From: Oscillospiraceae bacterium
GTDB taxonomy: Bacteria; Bacillota; Clostridia; Saccharofermentanales; Saccharofermentanaceae
DNA: 64,000 nt
Direction: 5' to 3'
Assembly: GCA_015069205.1 (NCBI GenBank)
Contig: SVIZ01000001.1
Location: forward strand, 103,057-167,056
In this document: in pieces, positions 6,545 to 16,100 of the stretch
How the letters are laid out: each line of letters starts with the position of its first letter
Numbering within the stretch: the stretch's first letter is position 1
Notes under the pieces: generated by a model
Seen by the model: only the letters and a program-made list of their open reading frames with translations
Told to the model about the DNA's origin: nothing
Database searches by the model: none
Position numbers and translations under genes: made by a program

Positions 6545-7897
6545 TCACACCTTCCAGTTCAGATATTCCTTGAGGAATTTGTAGCAGGTATTGCATGCCT
6601 TGACGACCATTCTCGTCTCATCGTATGCATTAGGTACAGGCTCGACAAGGGATGCTATCTCTGACATAGGAATGTCATCGATACTGTCCGTGATTACCTG
6701 ATCGTCAGTGTTGCCACTTGAATTAAGGCCGTCTTCACTTGCATCGTAATCAATGGTATTTACATCCTTCCCGTCGCTGTTGCTGTAACGGTTCTTGTTT
6801 TCATAAGGATTCTCTTCAAGAGTCCTGCCAGTGATATTGGCTTCGATCTGTCTTACTCCGATGAAGCCGATGGCAACTTTCTCTTCGTTATAAACCGTAT
6901 AGATCTCAGGTGTCTCCTCGAACGAGAAAACGACATGATCGTCTTCGTTAAGAAGCTCAAGACCGTAAGCATTGTCCTGATAGAGATGGAATAGGATCAT
7001 GTTAAGGCCGTTCATGTAGGCTGTCTTGTCATAGCCTACCTGTGAATAACTGATGCACTCTTTGGCAAGATCTACAAAAGGCCTTATATCGCATGTTACG
7101 CCATCAACGATATCCGTCGTACCGTTGGACTTCATTGCAAGACGGTCAGGGTCCTGGCACTCAAGCAGAGCGTGACAGAGATTATAGGACTGCGTAGCCC
7201 AGTCAAGACCGGATATCTCATAAGCACCTCTTAAGGAAGCTTCACTTCTGTCCTTGTTGGTCCTGTCAGTACAGAATGCATCCCACTTTATCTTGGTGAT
7301 CATTCCGTTCTGCACTTCCATCTCAACATAGTCTATGTACTTGTTTCTGTCGTCGTACAAACGCTGTGCATAGTAGACACCGTCTCTTAATCCGGGCACA
7401 GTGATGTTTTCCGTATCGTCGTCATCAGGCTTTTCTTCTGTAAGGAATGCCAGAGGGATCTGTCTTCCTATAAGCCTATCCTTGATCTGATTCATGTTGT
7501 TCTCATCGATAACGTAAGCGTTATCGCCGGATACATTATTCAGGGAAAGGCCAACGATTCTTGTACTCTCATAATCCAGCGCTACAAGGATGCTTAAGTC
7601 CTTTCCTTCAGGTGATGTAACCGTAAGATCCACAACATAGCCTTCAGGTGATCCTGCTGCGTTATAACCGATAAAAACACCCTTAATCTCAGGGAAATCA
7701 TTAAGTGCCTTGCTCTTAACCTTTTCATAGGAATATGAATCAAGAACCACGTCGAATCTTGAGTGATACTCGTTCTGGACACGCTTATTCGCGTTATCCT
7801 GAGATACGAAATAACTTCCGATAACCATGGCAGCACCGACTATCAGCAACAGGATAGCTTCCACAATAAACTGCTTAAGCTGTGCATGAGTCATCAT
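6545..7897 (-). CDS. RnfG-like FMN-binding membrane-anchored protein, enlarged
   Basis: The protein is 450 residues, about twice the usual RnfG. One membrane anchor (about 12-30) is followed by an outward-facing part containing two FMN_bind-like units: about 80-150 (EGYVVDLTV, GLSLNN) and about 170-280 (DGVYYAQRL, VEMEVQNGMITKIKW). RnfG proteins carry FMN covalently on Thr in a DxxSGAT motif added by ApbE. Here the best match is DIVDGVT at 262-268, so Thr268 could be flavinylated, but Ser and Ala of the motif are replaced. A Ser/Asp/Asn-rich tail follows. It overlaps the RnfD-like gene by four bases (ATGA), so translation is coupled. Role inferred: electron carrier on the outer face of a redox-driven membrane complex. 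Confidence 0.75.
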   Translation of the reverse strand: MMTHAQLKQFIVEAILLLIVGAAMVIGSYFVSQDNANKRVQNEYHSRFDVVLDSYSYEKVKSKALNDFPEIKGVFIGYNAAGSPEGYVVDLTVTSPEGKDLSILVALDYESTRIVGLSLNNVSGDNAYVIDENNMNQIKDRLIGRQIPLAFLTEEKPDDDDTENITVPGLRDGVYYAQRLYDDRNKYIDYVEMEVQNGMITKIKWDAFCTDRTNKDRSEASLRGAYEISGLDWATQSYNLCHALLECQDPDRLAMKSNGTTDIVDGVTCDIRPFVDLAKECISYSQVGYDKTAYMNGLNMILFHLYQDNAYGLELLNEDDHVVFSFEETPEIYTVYNEEKVAIGFIGVRQIEANITGRTLEENPYENKNRYSNSDGKDVNTIDYDASEDGLNSSGNTDDQVITDSIDDIPMSEIASLVEPVPNAYDETRMVVKACNTCYKFLKEYLNWKV

Positions 7898-8874
7898 GAT
7901 ACATCCACCTCCCTCGAACGGATCTTACGTCTGGAAAGGGTTTTCGAGAAGAAATCCAAAACAAACGACATGAAATTAACTGCAATGACAGGAGCAAGGA
8001 CCGATACCACAGGAGCCAGGAATGGCTTGGTGATAAGAGTCAGAACACCACACGTAATACCGGCAAAGACTCCTGATGCAAATCTTGAAGGCATCGTGGT
8101 CAGGTCTCCGAGAATGAATACCGCAACGAAAACAGCACCTGACGAAAGGATGTAAATGATCAATCCGTCAAAGCTGAATGACTTCGTCTCGATAAGCATT
8201 GATACGGGATACAATGCCATAATCGTTACAAGATAAGATATCGGCGAATAAAGTCTGATGGTACCCTTGAGCGTAAGGAATATGCCGCCGATCACGAGGC
8301 AGATGATACAAGCCGTTCCGATCATGCTGGGATAGTTACCACTCAAAAGCTCGAGCAATGAAAGATGTTCATAAGAAGGCAGCGTATCAGGCTGCTTCTG
8401 GACTATAAGGCTCAGAAGCTCCATTTTCGAATTTGATTCGCCATAAGAAAAACCCTGGACTCCCGTGGGCCATACGAGCTCTATGAAAAGTCTTCCTGCA
8501 CAGGCAGGATTTACGATATTGCTTCCCGCACCGCCGAAGACCTGCTTAGTTACAACGGAAGCGAAAAGCACAGCCGTAAGCGCCGTCAGAAGCGTCGTGT
8601 CCGGAGGAAGCATCAATGCTATCAGAAGTCCCTCCACAAGAGAACTTAAGTCAAAATAATCGCCCGTTCTTCTCCTGGTAAGTCTCATGCAGAAAGTGTC
8701 TGAGAACACAAAAGTGATCATGCAGAAAAGGATCAGTATGGCTGCTCTGAGGCCATAATAGAAGATCGCATAAACGACACAAGGAACGAGTGCTGCCAGG
8801 AACGTCAGATAAATGTACGGAGCGCTTTTCTCCGTATGGATAAAGGGAGCAAGTTGTTTCATTTCATTACTCAT
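7894..8874 (-). CDS. rnfD: RnfD-like membrane subunit
   Basis: The 326-residue polytopic protein belongs to the NqrB/RnfD family, a membrane subunit of the ferredoxin:NAD oxidoreductase that moves ions. The family signature GGAGSNIVNPACAGRLF (about 118-134) and later segments such as SPISYL are visible. The covalent-FMN threonine motif (SGAT) expected after the loop at about 150-160 is not found; the stretch reads YGESNSKMELL. It overlaps rnfC by four bases (ATGA) and runs into the RnfG-like gene in the same way. Loss of the flavinylation motif suggests altered electron flow or a non-canonical complex. Confidence 0.85.
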   Translation of the reverse strand: MSNEMKQLAPFIHTEKSAPYIYLTFLAALVPCVVYAIFYYGLRAAILILFCMITFVFSDTFCMRLTRRRTGDYFDLSSLVEGLLIALMLPPDTTLLTALTAVLFASVVTKQVFGGAGSNIVNPACAGRLFIELVWPTGVQGFSYGESNSKMELLSLIVQKQPDTLPSYEHLSLLELLSGNYPSMIGTACIICLVIGGIFLTLKGTIRLYSPISYLVTIMALYPVSMLIETKSFSFDGLIIYILSSGAVFVAVFILGDLTTMPSRFASGVFAGITCGVLTLITKPFLAPVVSVLAPVIAVNFMSFVLDFFSKTLSRRKIRSREVDVS

Positions 8875-10391
8875 ACTTCTTTATCCTTCTCGAACGGCAA
8901 TACGATAGAATCAGGTGAACTCTGCTTCTTGTCTTCTTCTGTATCTGAATAATCCTCAAGCAGTGATGCTTCACCGACATAAGAAGGCTTCATATCACCC
9001 GCAGTCTTCTCTTCAGCGCTGCTGTTATCAAGAAGCGAATTGATCTCGATAATCCTTCCTTCACCGGCAAAGCTTGCGATCGCAGGCGTAAGGTTAATGC
9101 CGGAAGGACAGACGTAAGAACATGAGCCACATGCAATGCAGTCTCTCGCACCCTCTTCTGCAGCTTTCTGGCCAAGGCCCTGGTTAAGCATCTCGTAGAT
9201 GGTATTCGGCGAAAGGTTCATCGGACAGCACTCGGAACAAAGACCGCAATGGATACAAGGCGTTCTGGGGACTTCAGTTTTTCTGACTACGGATATAACG
9301 GAAGTCGTCTTTACTATAGGTGTATTCTCCGGATCCTTAATGTCGATTCCTGTAAGGCAGTTTCCCCATACGATCCTGCCGCTTCCGTTCTTGATGTCCT
9401 GTGCATTTGTCAGAAGCTCAGATACGGGAGTTCCAATGGGAACAAGCATGTTATGTCCGCCGGATGCGTCTCCTGTAACGGATACGATCCTGCTCATCAT
9501 GGGTATGTTATCGGATAACGCCTCCCAGCATGCGAGCATTGTGGAACAGTTGAATAAAACTGCGCTGCATGACTTTTCAATAGTCTCACCTGCCGCAAGA
9601 TTCTTACCGTAAAGAGCTCTTGCTACAAGTCTGTAGTAACCCTGGGGGAACCTTTCCCTGAAAAGCTTTATATCATACTTAAGGTCTTTAAAGTCATCCT
9701 TGATCTTGTCGATCGAATTCTGAAGAGCCTTCCTCTGTTCCCTTCTGTTCTCGGAAATGAGGAATATGCATCTGGAAGCGCCTACGGCTCTCGCACAGGC
9801 GCTTGCGCCCAAGACAACATAGTCAGGATACTCCGTGATCGCAACGAGGTCAGAAGTTGAATAAGGCTCACTCTGGAGGCAATTGACCAGGAAGTCTTTT
9901 ACAACTTCTGTCCTTGCTCTTCTGAGCTTTGCTGCAGTGGGAATACCCTCACCGCCCATACCGCATATGCCGGCATCTCTTATGACGCCTATTGCTTCTG
10001 TTGCAGAAAGCTTAAAACCGGATCTCGGTCTTACGGAATCAAGCCTTGCTCTCTTCATGTCATTCTTGATCGTAACTGCAGGAGTCAGGATACCGTTTGG
10101 AAGTCTGATATCAGAAATATCGGTTACTTTTCCGGAGATACCGCTGTGAACGGGAACGGAGAATGAACCTTTCTCAGGAACTCCCACACACTGGCCCATG
10201 CGCACATAATCACCGACCTTAACCGTGGGCACTGCGGGCACACCATAGTGCATCTTCATCGGAAGGATGACCTTCGTCGGATAGATCCTCTCGAACATTA
10301 TCTCCTTGACAAAAGGGGAACGCTTTGAAAAATTCAAAACGTCCCCTGTAAACAAGCCTCTGTAAAATGAATATCGCCTGCGGTCTGCCAC
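8871..10391 (-). CDS. rnfC: RnfC-like iron-sulfur/FMN subunit
   Basis: The 506-residue protein is the cytoplasmic NADH-side subunit of Rnf-type complexes. It shows the glycine-rich GMGGEGIPTAAKL segment (144-156) for FMN/NADH and two 4Fe-4S motifs: C379, C382, C385, C389 and C418, C421, C424, C428. The start is GTG with a weak GGGGA site about 10 bases upstream; I see no better ATG. The gene begins 44 bases after the rpoD stop with no visible terminator, so transcription from the rpoD promoter is likely. It heads the order C-D-G-X. The carboxy-terminal 60 residues are acidic and not part of the conserved core. Confidence 0.88.
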   Translation of the reverse strand: MADRRRYSFYRGLFTGDVLNFSKRSPFVKEIMFERIYPTKVILPMKMHYGVPAVPTVKVGDYVRMGQCVGVPEKGSFSVPVHSGISGKVTDISDIRLPNGILTPAVTIKNDMKRARLDSVRPRSGFKLSATEAIGVIRDAGICGMGGEGIPTAAKLRRARTEVVKDFLVNCLQSEPYSTSDLVAITEYPDYVVLGASACARAVGASRCIFLISENRREQRKALQNSIDKIKDDFKDLKYDIKLFRERFPQGYYRLVARALYGKNLAAGETIEKSCSAVLFNCSTMLACWEALSDNIPMMSRIVSVTGDASGGHNMLVPIGTPVSELLTNAQDIKNGSGRIVWGNCLTGIDIKDPENTPIVKTTSVISVVRKTEVPRTPCIHCGLCSECCPMNLSPNTIYEMLNQGLGQKAAEEGARDCIACGSCSYVCPSGINLTPAIASFAGEGRIIEINSLLDNSSAEEKTAGDMKPSYVGEASLLEDYSDTEEDKKQSSPDSIVLPFEKDKEV

Positions 10392-10435
10392 TTTATCTGT
10401 CCCCGTTACGGAAGGCCATTAAAGAACCAAACTTA

Positions 10436-11488
10436 TCAGTCTGAATAGCCTTCGAGCTTCTTTGACTTAGGTGATCTGTTAAGCTTTCTGATAGCTTTAG
10501 CCTCGATCTGTCTGATACGCTCACGAGTAACGCCAAGCTTCTTACCGACCTGTTCCAATGTCATCGGAACACCATCCTTAAGACCGAATCTCAACTCGAT
10601 GACTCTTCTTTCTCTGTCCGTCAGACCGTTAAGAGCCTGGATGAGGTCTTCCTTAAGAAGAATCCTTGCAACCTCTTCCTCAGGTGCAGCGAGCTCATCG
10701 TTGGAGATGAAGTCAACCAGGTGGCTGTCTTCTTCCTCACCGACAGGCTTATCGATGGAGATAGGATCCTGTGAGATCTTCTGGATCTCTCTGATCTTCG
10801 ATACTTCCATGCCCATAGCTTCAGCAAGTTCTTCTGTGGTAGGCTCTCTGCCGAGATCCTGAACGAGCTGACGCTGTACTCTTGTAAGTTTGTTGATGGT
10901 CTCAACCATATGTACAGGAATTCTGATCGTTCTTGCCTGGTCTGCAATGGCTCTGGTGATAGCCTGACGGATCCACCATGTTGCATATGTGGAGAACTTG
11001 AATCCCTTTGTGTAATCGAACTTATCAACAGCCTTGATAAGACCGATGTTACCTTCCTGAATGAGGTCCAAAAGTGAAAGACCACGGTTCATGTATTTCT
11101 TTGCGATGGATACAACGAGTCTCAGGTTGGAGTTGATGAGGAGCTCTTTAGCTTCCTCGTCACCCTTTGCCATTCTTTGGGCGATCTCTTTCTCCTGCTC
11201 TGCATCAAGGAGTTCGATCTTACCGATCTCTTTGAGATACATCTTGACCGAGTCATCTACGACATTGGCATCTTCGCCGTCTGTATCTACTCCGTCGTCG
11301 TCAGCACCCAGATCGGGATCGCTGATCATGACGCCGCTGTTCTCAAGCTCAGCTCTGAGATTGATCATCTCATCGGGTTCGATCTTGAATGAATCTGTGA
11401 GTGTCTCAAATTCTGCCTCAGAGATCTGATTCTCGTTCTTCTCTGCGAATTTCTTTGCCTGTGCCAGTGCTTTCTCGAAATCTGTCAT
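10436..11488 (-). CDS. rpoD: Primary sigma factor RpoD (SigA)
   Basis: The 350-residue protein has the complete primary sigma layout: an acidic region 1.1-like amino end, region 1.2 ([16 protein letters not shown]), region 2 with [35 protein letters not shown] and [13 protein letters not shown], region 3, and region 4 with [17 protein letters not shown] near 320-336. It directs RNA polymerase to housekeeping promoters of the TTGACA/TATAAT type, several of which are readable in this window. The start has GAGGTGATCC upstream. Unusually, dnaG is not next door; upstream is a zinc-ribbon membrane protein and downstream the Rnf-like genes, all on the same strand with short gaps. Confidence 0.97.
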   Translation of the reverse strand: MTDFEKALAQAKKFAEKNENQISEAEFETLTDSFKIEPDEMINLRAELENSGVMISDPDLGADDDGVDTDGEDANVVDDSVKMYLKEIGKIELLDAEQEKEIAQRMAKGDEEAKELLINSNLRLVVSIAKKYMNRGLSLLDLIQEGNIGLIKAVDKFDYTKGFKFSTYATWWIRQAITRAIADQARTIRIPVHMVETINKLTRVQRQLVQDLGREPTTEELAEAMGMEVSKIREIQKISQDPISIDKPVGEEEDSHLVDFISNDELAAPEEEVARILLKEDLIQALNGLTDRERRVIELRFGLKDGVPMTLEQVGKKLGVTRERIRQIEAKAIRKLNRSPKSKKLEGYSD

Positions 11489-11566
11489 ATATGGATCACC
11501 TCGTAGATTTTCAATGTGCTTTGTCTGAACAACATCCGTGCCGTTATCCTGACGGCTGCCCGGATA

Positions 11567-12319
11567 TTATTTGGTTGTCTCTGCCGGCATGATCTCAACG
11601 GGAGTCTGAACATCCGTTGTAATGCCGTCCTTTGTTACGAAGAAGATCGTATCAGGAGTGTAGATATACATCTCAACCTCACCTGATTCCTCACCGCGCT
11701 TCTCCGTACGGAGCTGAGCGTAGTTGGAATAAAGTGTCTTTGCCTGATCCTCGGTGATCTCATCAGAAAGACCGAGCTTTACATACTGACATGAAAGTCC
11801 GTAGATGTTGAACTGCTTGTAATCAAAATTAGTGAAAGATGTTTCTTCTGTATCTGCGTTATCAAAAACATTTCCGATATCGGCAATAATGGCCTGCTTC
11901 AGCGCCTTGCGGTTGAAATACAGCGGTAAAGCGATAGCCATAATGATAGCTACGACAACGAGCGCACCTGCTGCCATTCCGATAATGAGCTTCTTGGGAG
12001 CCTTAACATCGTTAGGCGAGATCTCGAATTCATTGGGCTTAAGCTTAGCTGTATCCGTCTGTGTCTTTGAAACCTTATCCCTCTGAACTGCCTTCTCTAC
12101 AACATCCGGCATTACGGGATTTGAGTAATAATGCTTTGCACCTTCCGTCTTCTCAAACTTCTCGTTCTTGAATTCGTGTCCGTCAGGATTCTCAAGAAGT
12201 TCTGCTGCTTCTTTAGCAGGGAAAACGCAATTGCAGAATACGCACTCGCAAAGTTCGTCTCTGTCATCGAACATAACCAGCGAACCGCAGTTTCTGCACA
12301 TACCTTGTTTAGTCGCCAT
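11567..12319 (-). CDS. Zinc-ribbon single-pass membrane protein upstream of rpoD
   Basis: The start at 12319 is chosen for AAAGGATGATTATTTG in front; the frame is open to 12421 but those codons lie in a structured leader. The product is 250 residues. The amino end MATKQGMCRNCGSLVMFDD plus two later cysteines (CECVFCNC) make a zinc ribbon at about 8-32; a hydrophilic linker leads to one membrane segment near 108-132 (LIIGMAAGALVVVAIIMAIA), and the rest (about 133-250) faces the other side. I do not recognise the extracytoplasmic part. Similar zinc-ribbon/one-helix proteins occur elsewhere in this window. It heads the operon containing rpoD, behind a strong promoter. Confidence 0.75.
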   Translation of the reverse strand: MATKQGMCRNCGSLVMFDDRDELCECVFCNCVFPAKEAAELLENPDGHEFKNEKFEKTEGAKHYYSNPVMPDVVEKAVQRDKVSKTQTDTAKLKPNEFEISPNDVKAPKKLIIGMAAGALVVVAIIMAIALPLYFNRKALKQAIIADIGNVFDNADTEETSFTNFDYKQFNIYGLSCQYVKLGLSDEITEDQAKTLYSNYAQLRTEKRGEESGEVEMYIYTPDTIFFVTKDGITTDVQTPVEIMPAETTK

Positions 12320-12344
12320 CAAATAATCATCCTTTGTCTTTGAA

Positions 12345-12445
12345 GTATGGGCTCTAAGCCGACTAGGATGCCCTACAAAATCACAGGGATAATGGTTTGA
12401 AACAGGCCGTAAATACGGCATTCCCTTTGTGTAGGCACAGTTCTG
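12345..12445 (-). promoter_or_regulatory. Structured 5' leader of the zinc-ribbon-rpoD-rnf operon
   Basis: Between the promoter and the first start codon the minus-strand RNA can fold into nested stems: CCTACA (12430-12435) with TGTAGG (12372-12377), AGGGA/TCCCT inside it (12422-12426 with 12385-12389), and a central hairpin GCCGT/ACGGC (12406-12419). A further GGCTTAGAGCC hairpin follows. It resembles a cis-regulatory element, but I cannot match it to a known riboswitch. Confidence 0.4.
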
Positions 12446-12461
12446 CTTATAGCAAGCGTTA

Positions 12462-12490
12462 ATTATAATATGCTATTTGTTACTCGTCAA
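12462..12490 (-). promoter_or_regulatory. SigA promoter of the zinc-ribbon-rpoD-rnf operon
   Basis: On the minus strand TTGACG (12485-12490) and TATAAT (12462-12467) are separated by exactly 17 bases. This is nearly a consensus housekeeping promoter and would start a transcript near 12455, leaving a leader of about 136 bases. Confidence 0.8.
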
Positions 12491-12573
12491 GCATAATTTA
12501 CAAGTCACTTGACACTTCTGTCTCACCGTCTGTATCATCTTTCCTATCACCCGATGACCAGAGAGGTATATCC

Positions 12574-13101
12574 GTGCCGAAATCCAGATCCAGGTTGTAT
12601 CCCGACTTAAAACCTTCGAATGACAACGAGAGGTTTATGCTCGAGGCCATAAGAGAAGCCGAAAAGGCCATAGATCTTGGAGAATGCCCCATCGGATGCG
12701 TGCTTGTAAAAGACGGCAAGATCTATGTCAGATCCCATAACTTAAGACTTACACGCGGTAACGCACTCGCACATGCCGAAGTGATCGCCATCGACAAAGC
12801 GTGCAAAAAACTCGGCGATTGGAGACTTGAAGATTTCGACATGTATGTAACGCTTGAACCCTGCACTATGTGTTCGGGAGCTATCATCCAGTCCAGGATA
12901 CGCAAGGTCTATTTCGGAGCCTATGAACCCAAGAGCGGCGCGGTCGTATCCTGCAATGATATTTTCGAAGTCTCTCACGGACATAACCACAAAGTCGAAT
13001 TCGAAGGTGGCATCCTTGAAAAAGAATGCTCACAGATGATGCTCGACTTCTTCCGTGCCATCAGAAAACGCGATGCCGGCAAAAAGAGATCCGGTAATTA
13101 A
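12574..13101 (+). CDS. tadA: tRNA adenosine deaminase TadA
   Basis: The 175-residue zinc deaminase converts adenosine 34 of tRNA-Arg(ACG) to inosine, allowing one tRNA to read CGU, CGC and CGA. Zinc and catalytic residues are visible: HAE at 67-69 and PCTMC at 96-100. GTG is taken as start because GAGAGG lies about 8 bases upstream; an internal ATG (residue 22) would remove conserved sequence. It is divergent from the zinc-ribbon/rpoD operon and converges on addA, overlapping its end by 4 bases. The basic carboxy end (RKRDAGKKRSGN) extends slightly past the typical domain. Confidence 0.92.
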   Translation: MPKSRSRLYPDLKPSNDNERFMLEAIREAEKAIDLGECPIGCVLVKDGKIYVRSHNLRLTRGNALAHAEVIAIDKACKKLGDWRLEDFDMYVTLEPCTMCSGAIIQSRIRKVYFGAYEPKSGAVVSCNDIFEVSHGHNHKVEFEGGILEKECSQMMLDFFRAIRKRDAGKKRSGN

Positions 13102-16100
13102 ACTTCGACAAACTCCCCGTAACGGACAAGATACAAAAGCTTGTGAGCGACATTCACGCCGTCTTCTTCGCATGCTGCAGCATAGCTGTTAAGCTGGAAC
13201 GCATGTCTCTCCCTTGCTTCTTTTGCCCGCTCTTCAGGGCTTTTTCCGCTCAAGCGGTCCGTCTTATAGTCGAGGATCGTATAACCTTCAGATGTCTTAT
13301 AGATCAGGTCGATGATTCCCTGGACAAGAGCCGAATCGCCTTCATTGCCATTGATGTAGACCGCAAACACGATCGGTTTCTCGGAACGGGCTGATCCGTC
13401 TTCAAAACTTCTGATAACGTCTTCACATCTGCCGTCTTTGCAGAATGCCATTATGCCTTCCTCAAATTCAGAAGCGACTTTCATGGCATCGGCAGGGGTG
13501 CAGATATTAAGATAACCGGACTTTATGAGTTCTTTGATCTCGTCTTCAAAAGAAATGTTGCCTTCCCTTAATCCTTCGAGGTCAATGAATCTCATTATCC
13601 TGTGGAGTATCGTACCTTTGTTGGCAGCAGTAAGCATCGAGATATTGGCGCTTTCAAAATCATCAATGCCCCTGATCTGAAGGTCGACATGCGTTGTATC
13701 AGAAGGCTTTCCTTCCCCGCCGATTCCGGTAACGGAAACCTTGAACGGAATATCAACACTCTCCTGATGTTCATAAGGAGGAAGGATCAGTTTTCCTTCC
13801 GGATCGAAGAGATCCTTATCATCTTCTTCCTTCTCATCTTCCTTCTCTTCACCCCGGTTTGCCTGGTTATGTGCATCGTAGAGTTCTATGACCTTGTCAG
13901 CAGGCACCTTTACGACTTCGTAACCCTTAGTCTTGTTGCCTTCGAGGTCAAAGAACGGGACCGCATTAGACGGCTTAAGATCACCTGATCTTGCAAGGTC
14001 TCTTAACTCATCTCCGTCTTCACTTCTGGCAAGTGCGCTGAAAAGACAATATGGAAGTTTCATGTCTCCTGCTAGCCAGTGACGTTTGTCGAATGCCCTG
14101 TCTTCGTAATCCACTGCCTGAGTGAAAGCTTTTCTGATTGCACTCGATTTGCCGTCGTCATTGAAATCACAGCATGTAATTACAGACAAGCTCTCTTCTG
14201 CCCTGGTCAGTGCAACATAAAGGAGCCTTACCGTCTCCGAATTTGAAGCAAGCCTCATTTTCATTTTGTAAATATACTGCTCAAAAGAATGGCTTCTGGT
14301 AATGTTGTCGAAGTCGTAATCTTCCGTGATAAAACCATCGTCACGGTCGAACATAATGCTCGAGAGATTATCCTTCCTCTCATCCTGTCCGCCTGTCGCA
14401 ACAAGAATGACAAACGGGTATTCAAGACCTTTGCTCTTGTGTACCGTCATGGTCGTGATCTTGTTCTTGTTTGCATCAACGATCTCGATATCAGCTTTCT
14501 TGATCTGTATCTTCATCTGCTCAAGTTCTGAAGATATGCCAGATACGTCAGAACCTCTTCTCTTGAAGCTCTCAGACAGCCAGTCCTTAAAGACATCAAA
14601 CTTACTGCTGTCGCCTTCTCTTGCCTCAAGCGTAGCCTTGATTCCGGTCTCTCGGTAGATAAGTTCGATTATGTCATCGATATCCGTTACCATAGAACTC
14701 ATTCTTATCCTGTCAAAAACATCTACAAATCCCTTAACACGTGATGCAAGTTCAGAGTCACACTTATCGATGTAAACTCTCAGCCTTAACATCAGAGGTT
14801 CCTTATCAAGTGACGGACCTTCAAGCTCATGAATGAATGCCTGGATCGAAGCAAGTTCTTCAACGGTGAAGTTCGAGAACTTATAGTTGGAAAGCATAAC
14901 TCCGGCAAGGTATTCATCTCTGTATTCGTTGCCGAGACAGATGAGAAAATTGATGAGCCTGTGTATGTCACGGTCTTCAAAAACATCTGTCGTAAACCGG
15001 CCTGATGCTTCGATCTTTCTTCCGTCTTTGAGCGTGCAGCCGTTAAGATATCTTGCGATATTCTCAGCCTGGTTATTCGATGCCGTAAGGATACAGATGT
15101 CCTTGAACTCTGTTTTGCTGCCGTCTACTCTCGTGCACTCTTCAAGATATCTTCTGACTTCGCTCTCGACTGCCGCATATACAGCCTTTGTATCAGGCTC
15201 TGTCCTGTCGCCGTCTTCGTTCTTCGGAAGTCCTTTATCAGCAACAACGATCCTGGGTATGGAACCGTGTTTTGACTCAACAGCCTTACTAAGGCGCTGG
15301 GTATCGTCGTATTCGATCTCTGAAGCTTCCCTGCTCATTGTCTGTCCGAAGACATAGTTTACAAAAGCAAGGATCTCACATGTGCTTCTGTGATTCTCCT
15401 TGAGATAGTGAACCTTTCCCAATGACGGATCGCTGCTGTAAGCATCCATTCTGCTTCCGAAGATCTTCGGATCTGCAAAGCGGAATTTATAGATGCTCTG
15501 CTTGATGTCGCCGACTCTGAATACGTTTCCTTCTTTGCGTTCGAAAGTCTCGATTATCTTATCCTGAAGTCTTGTATTGTCCTGATATTCATCGACAAAA
15601 ATCTCAGTAAATTTCGCACGGTAGAATTCGGATGCCTCATCAGTTTTCAGGATCTCATAAGCCGTATGCTCAAGATCTGAATAATCCATTCCGTGCATGC
15701 CGTTCTTTAATTCCGCATAGAACTTATCAGTTCTCTTAAGCAGTTCCACAAAGCATTCAGATGCTTCGGTGCCTGCTTTCTGATTTGCAAGAATAGTCTC
15801 AAGATCAAATCCCATCAGATTTCCATATTCCTCAGGAAGATCAAGCGGGTTGTCGTACTTGGTATCAGCCCACTTTCCGGGATCGATAAAATGCCTGAGC
15901 GAGATCAAAGCATACAACGGACTGTCATCACCCTTAAGATCAGCATTTCTGAAAAGACCTTTGAAATTAAGCAGCGACAACTCTTTTACCGGCTTCAGAT
16001 ATCCGAAGAAATCTGCACCGCTATGTGTCTTGTAATCTTCAACTACCTGGTCGATCCTACCGGAAACCTCACTGATGAATTCTTCGTTGGTATATTCCTC

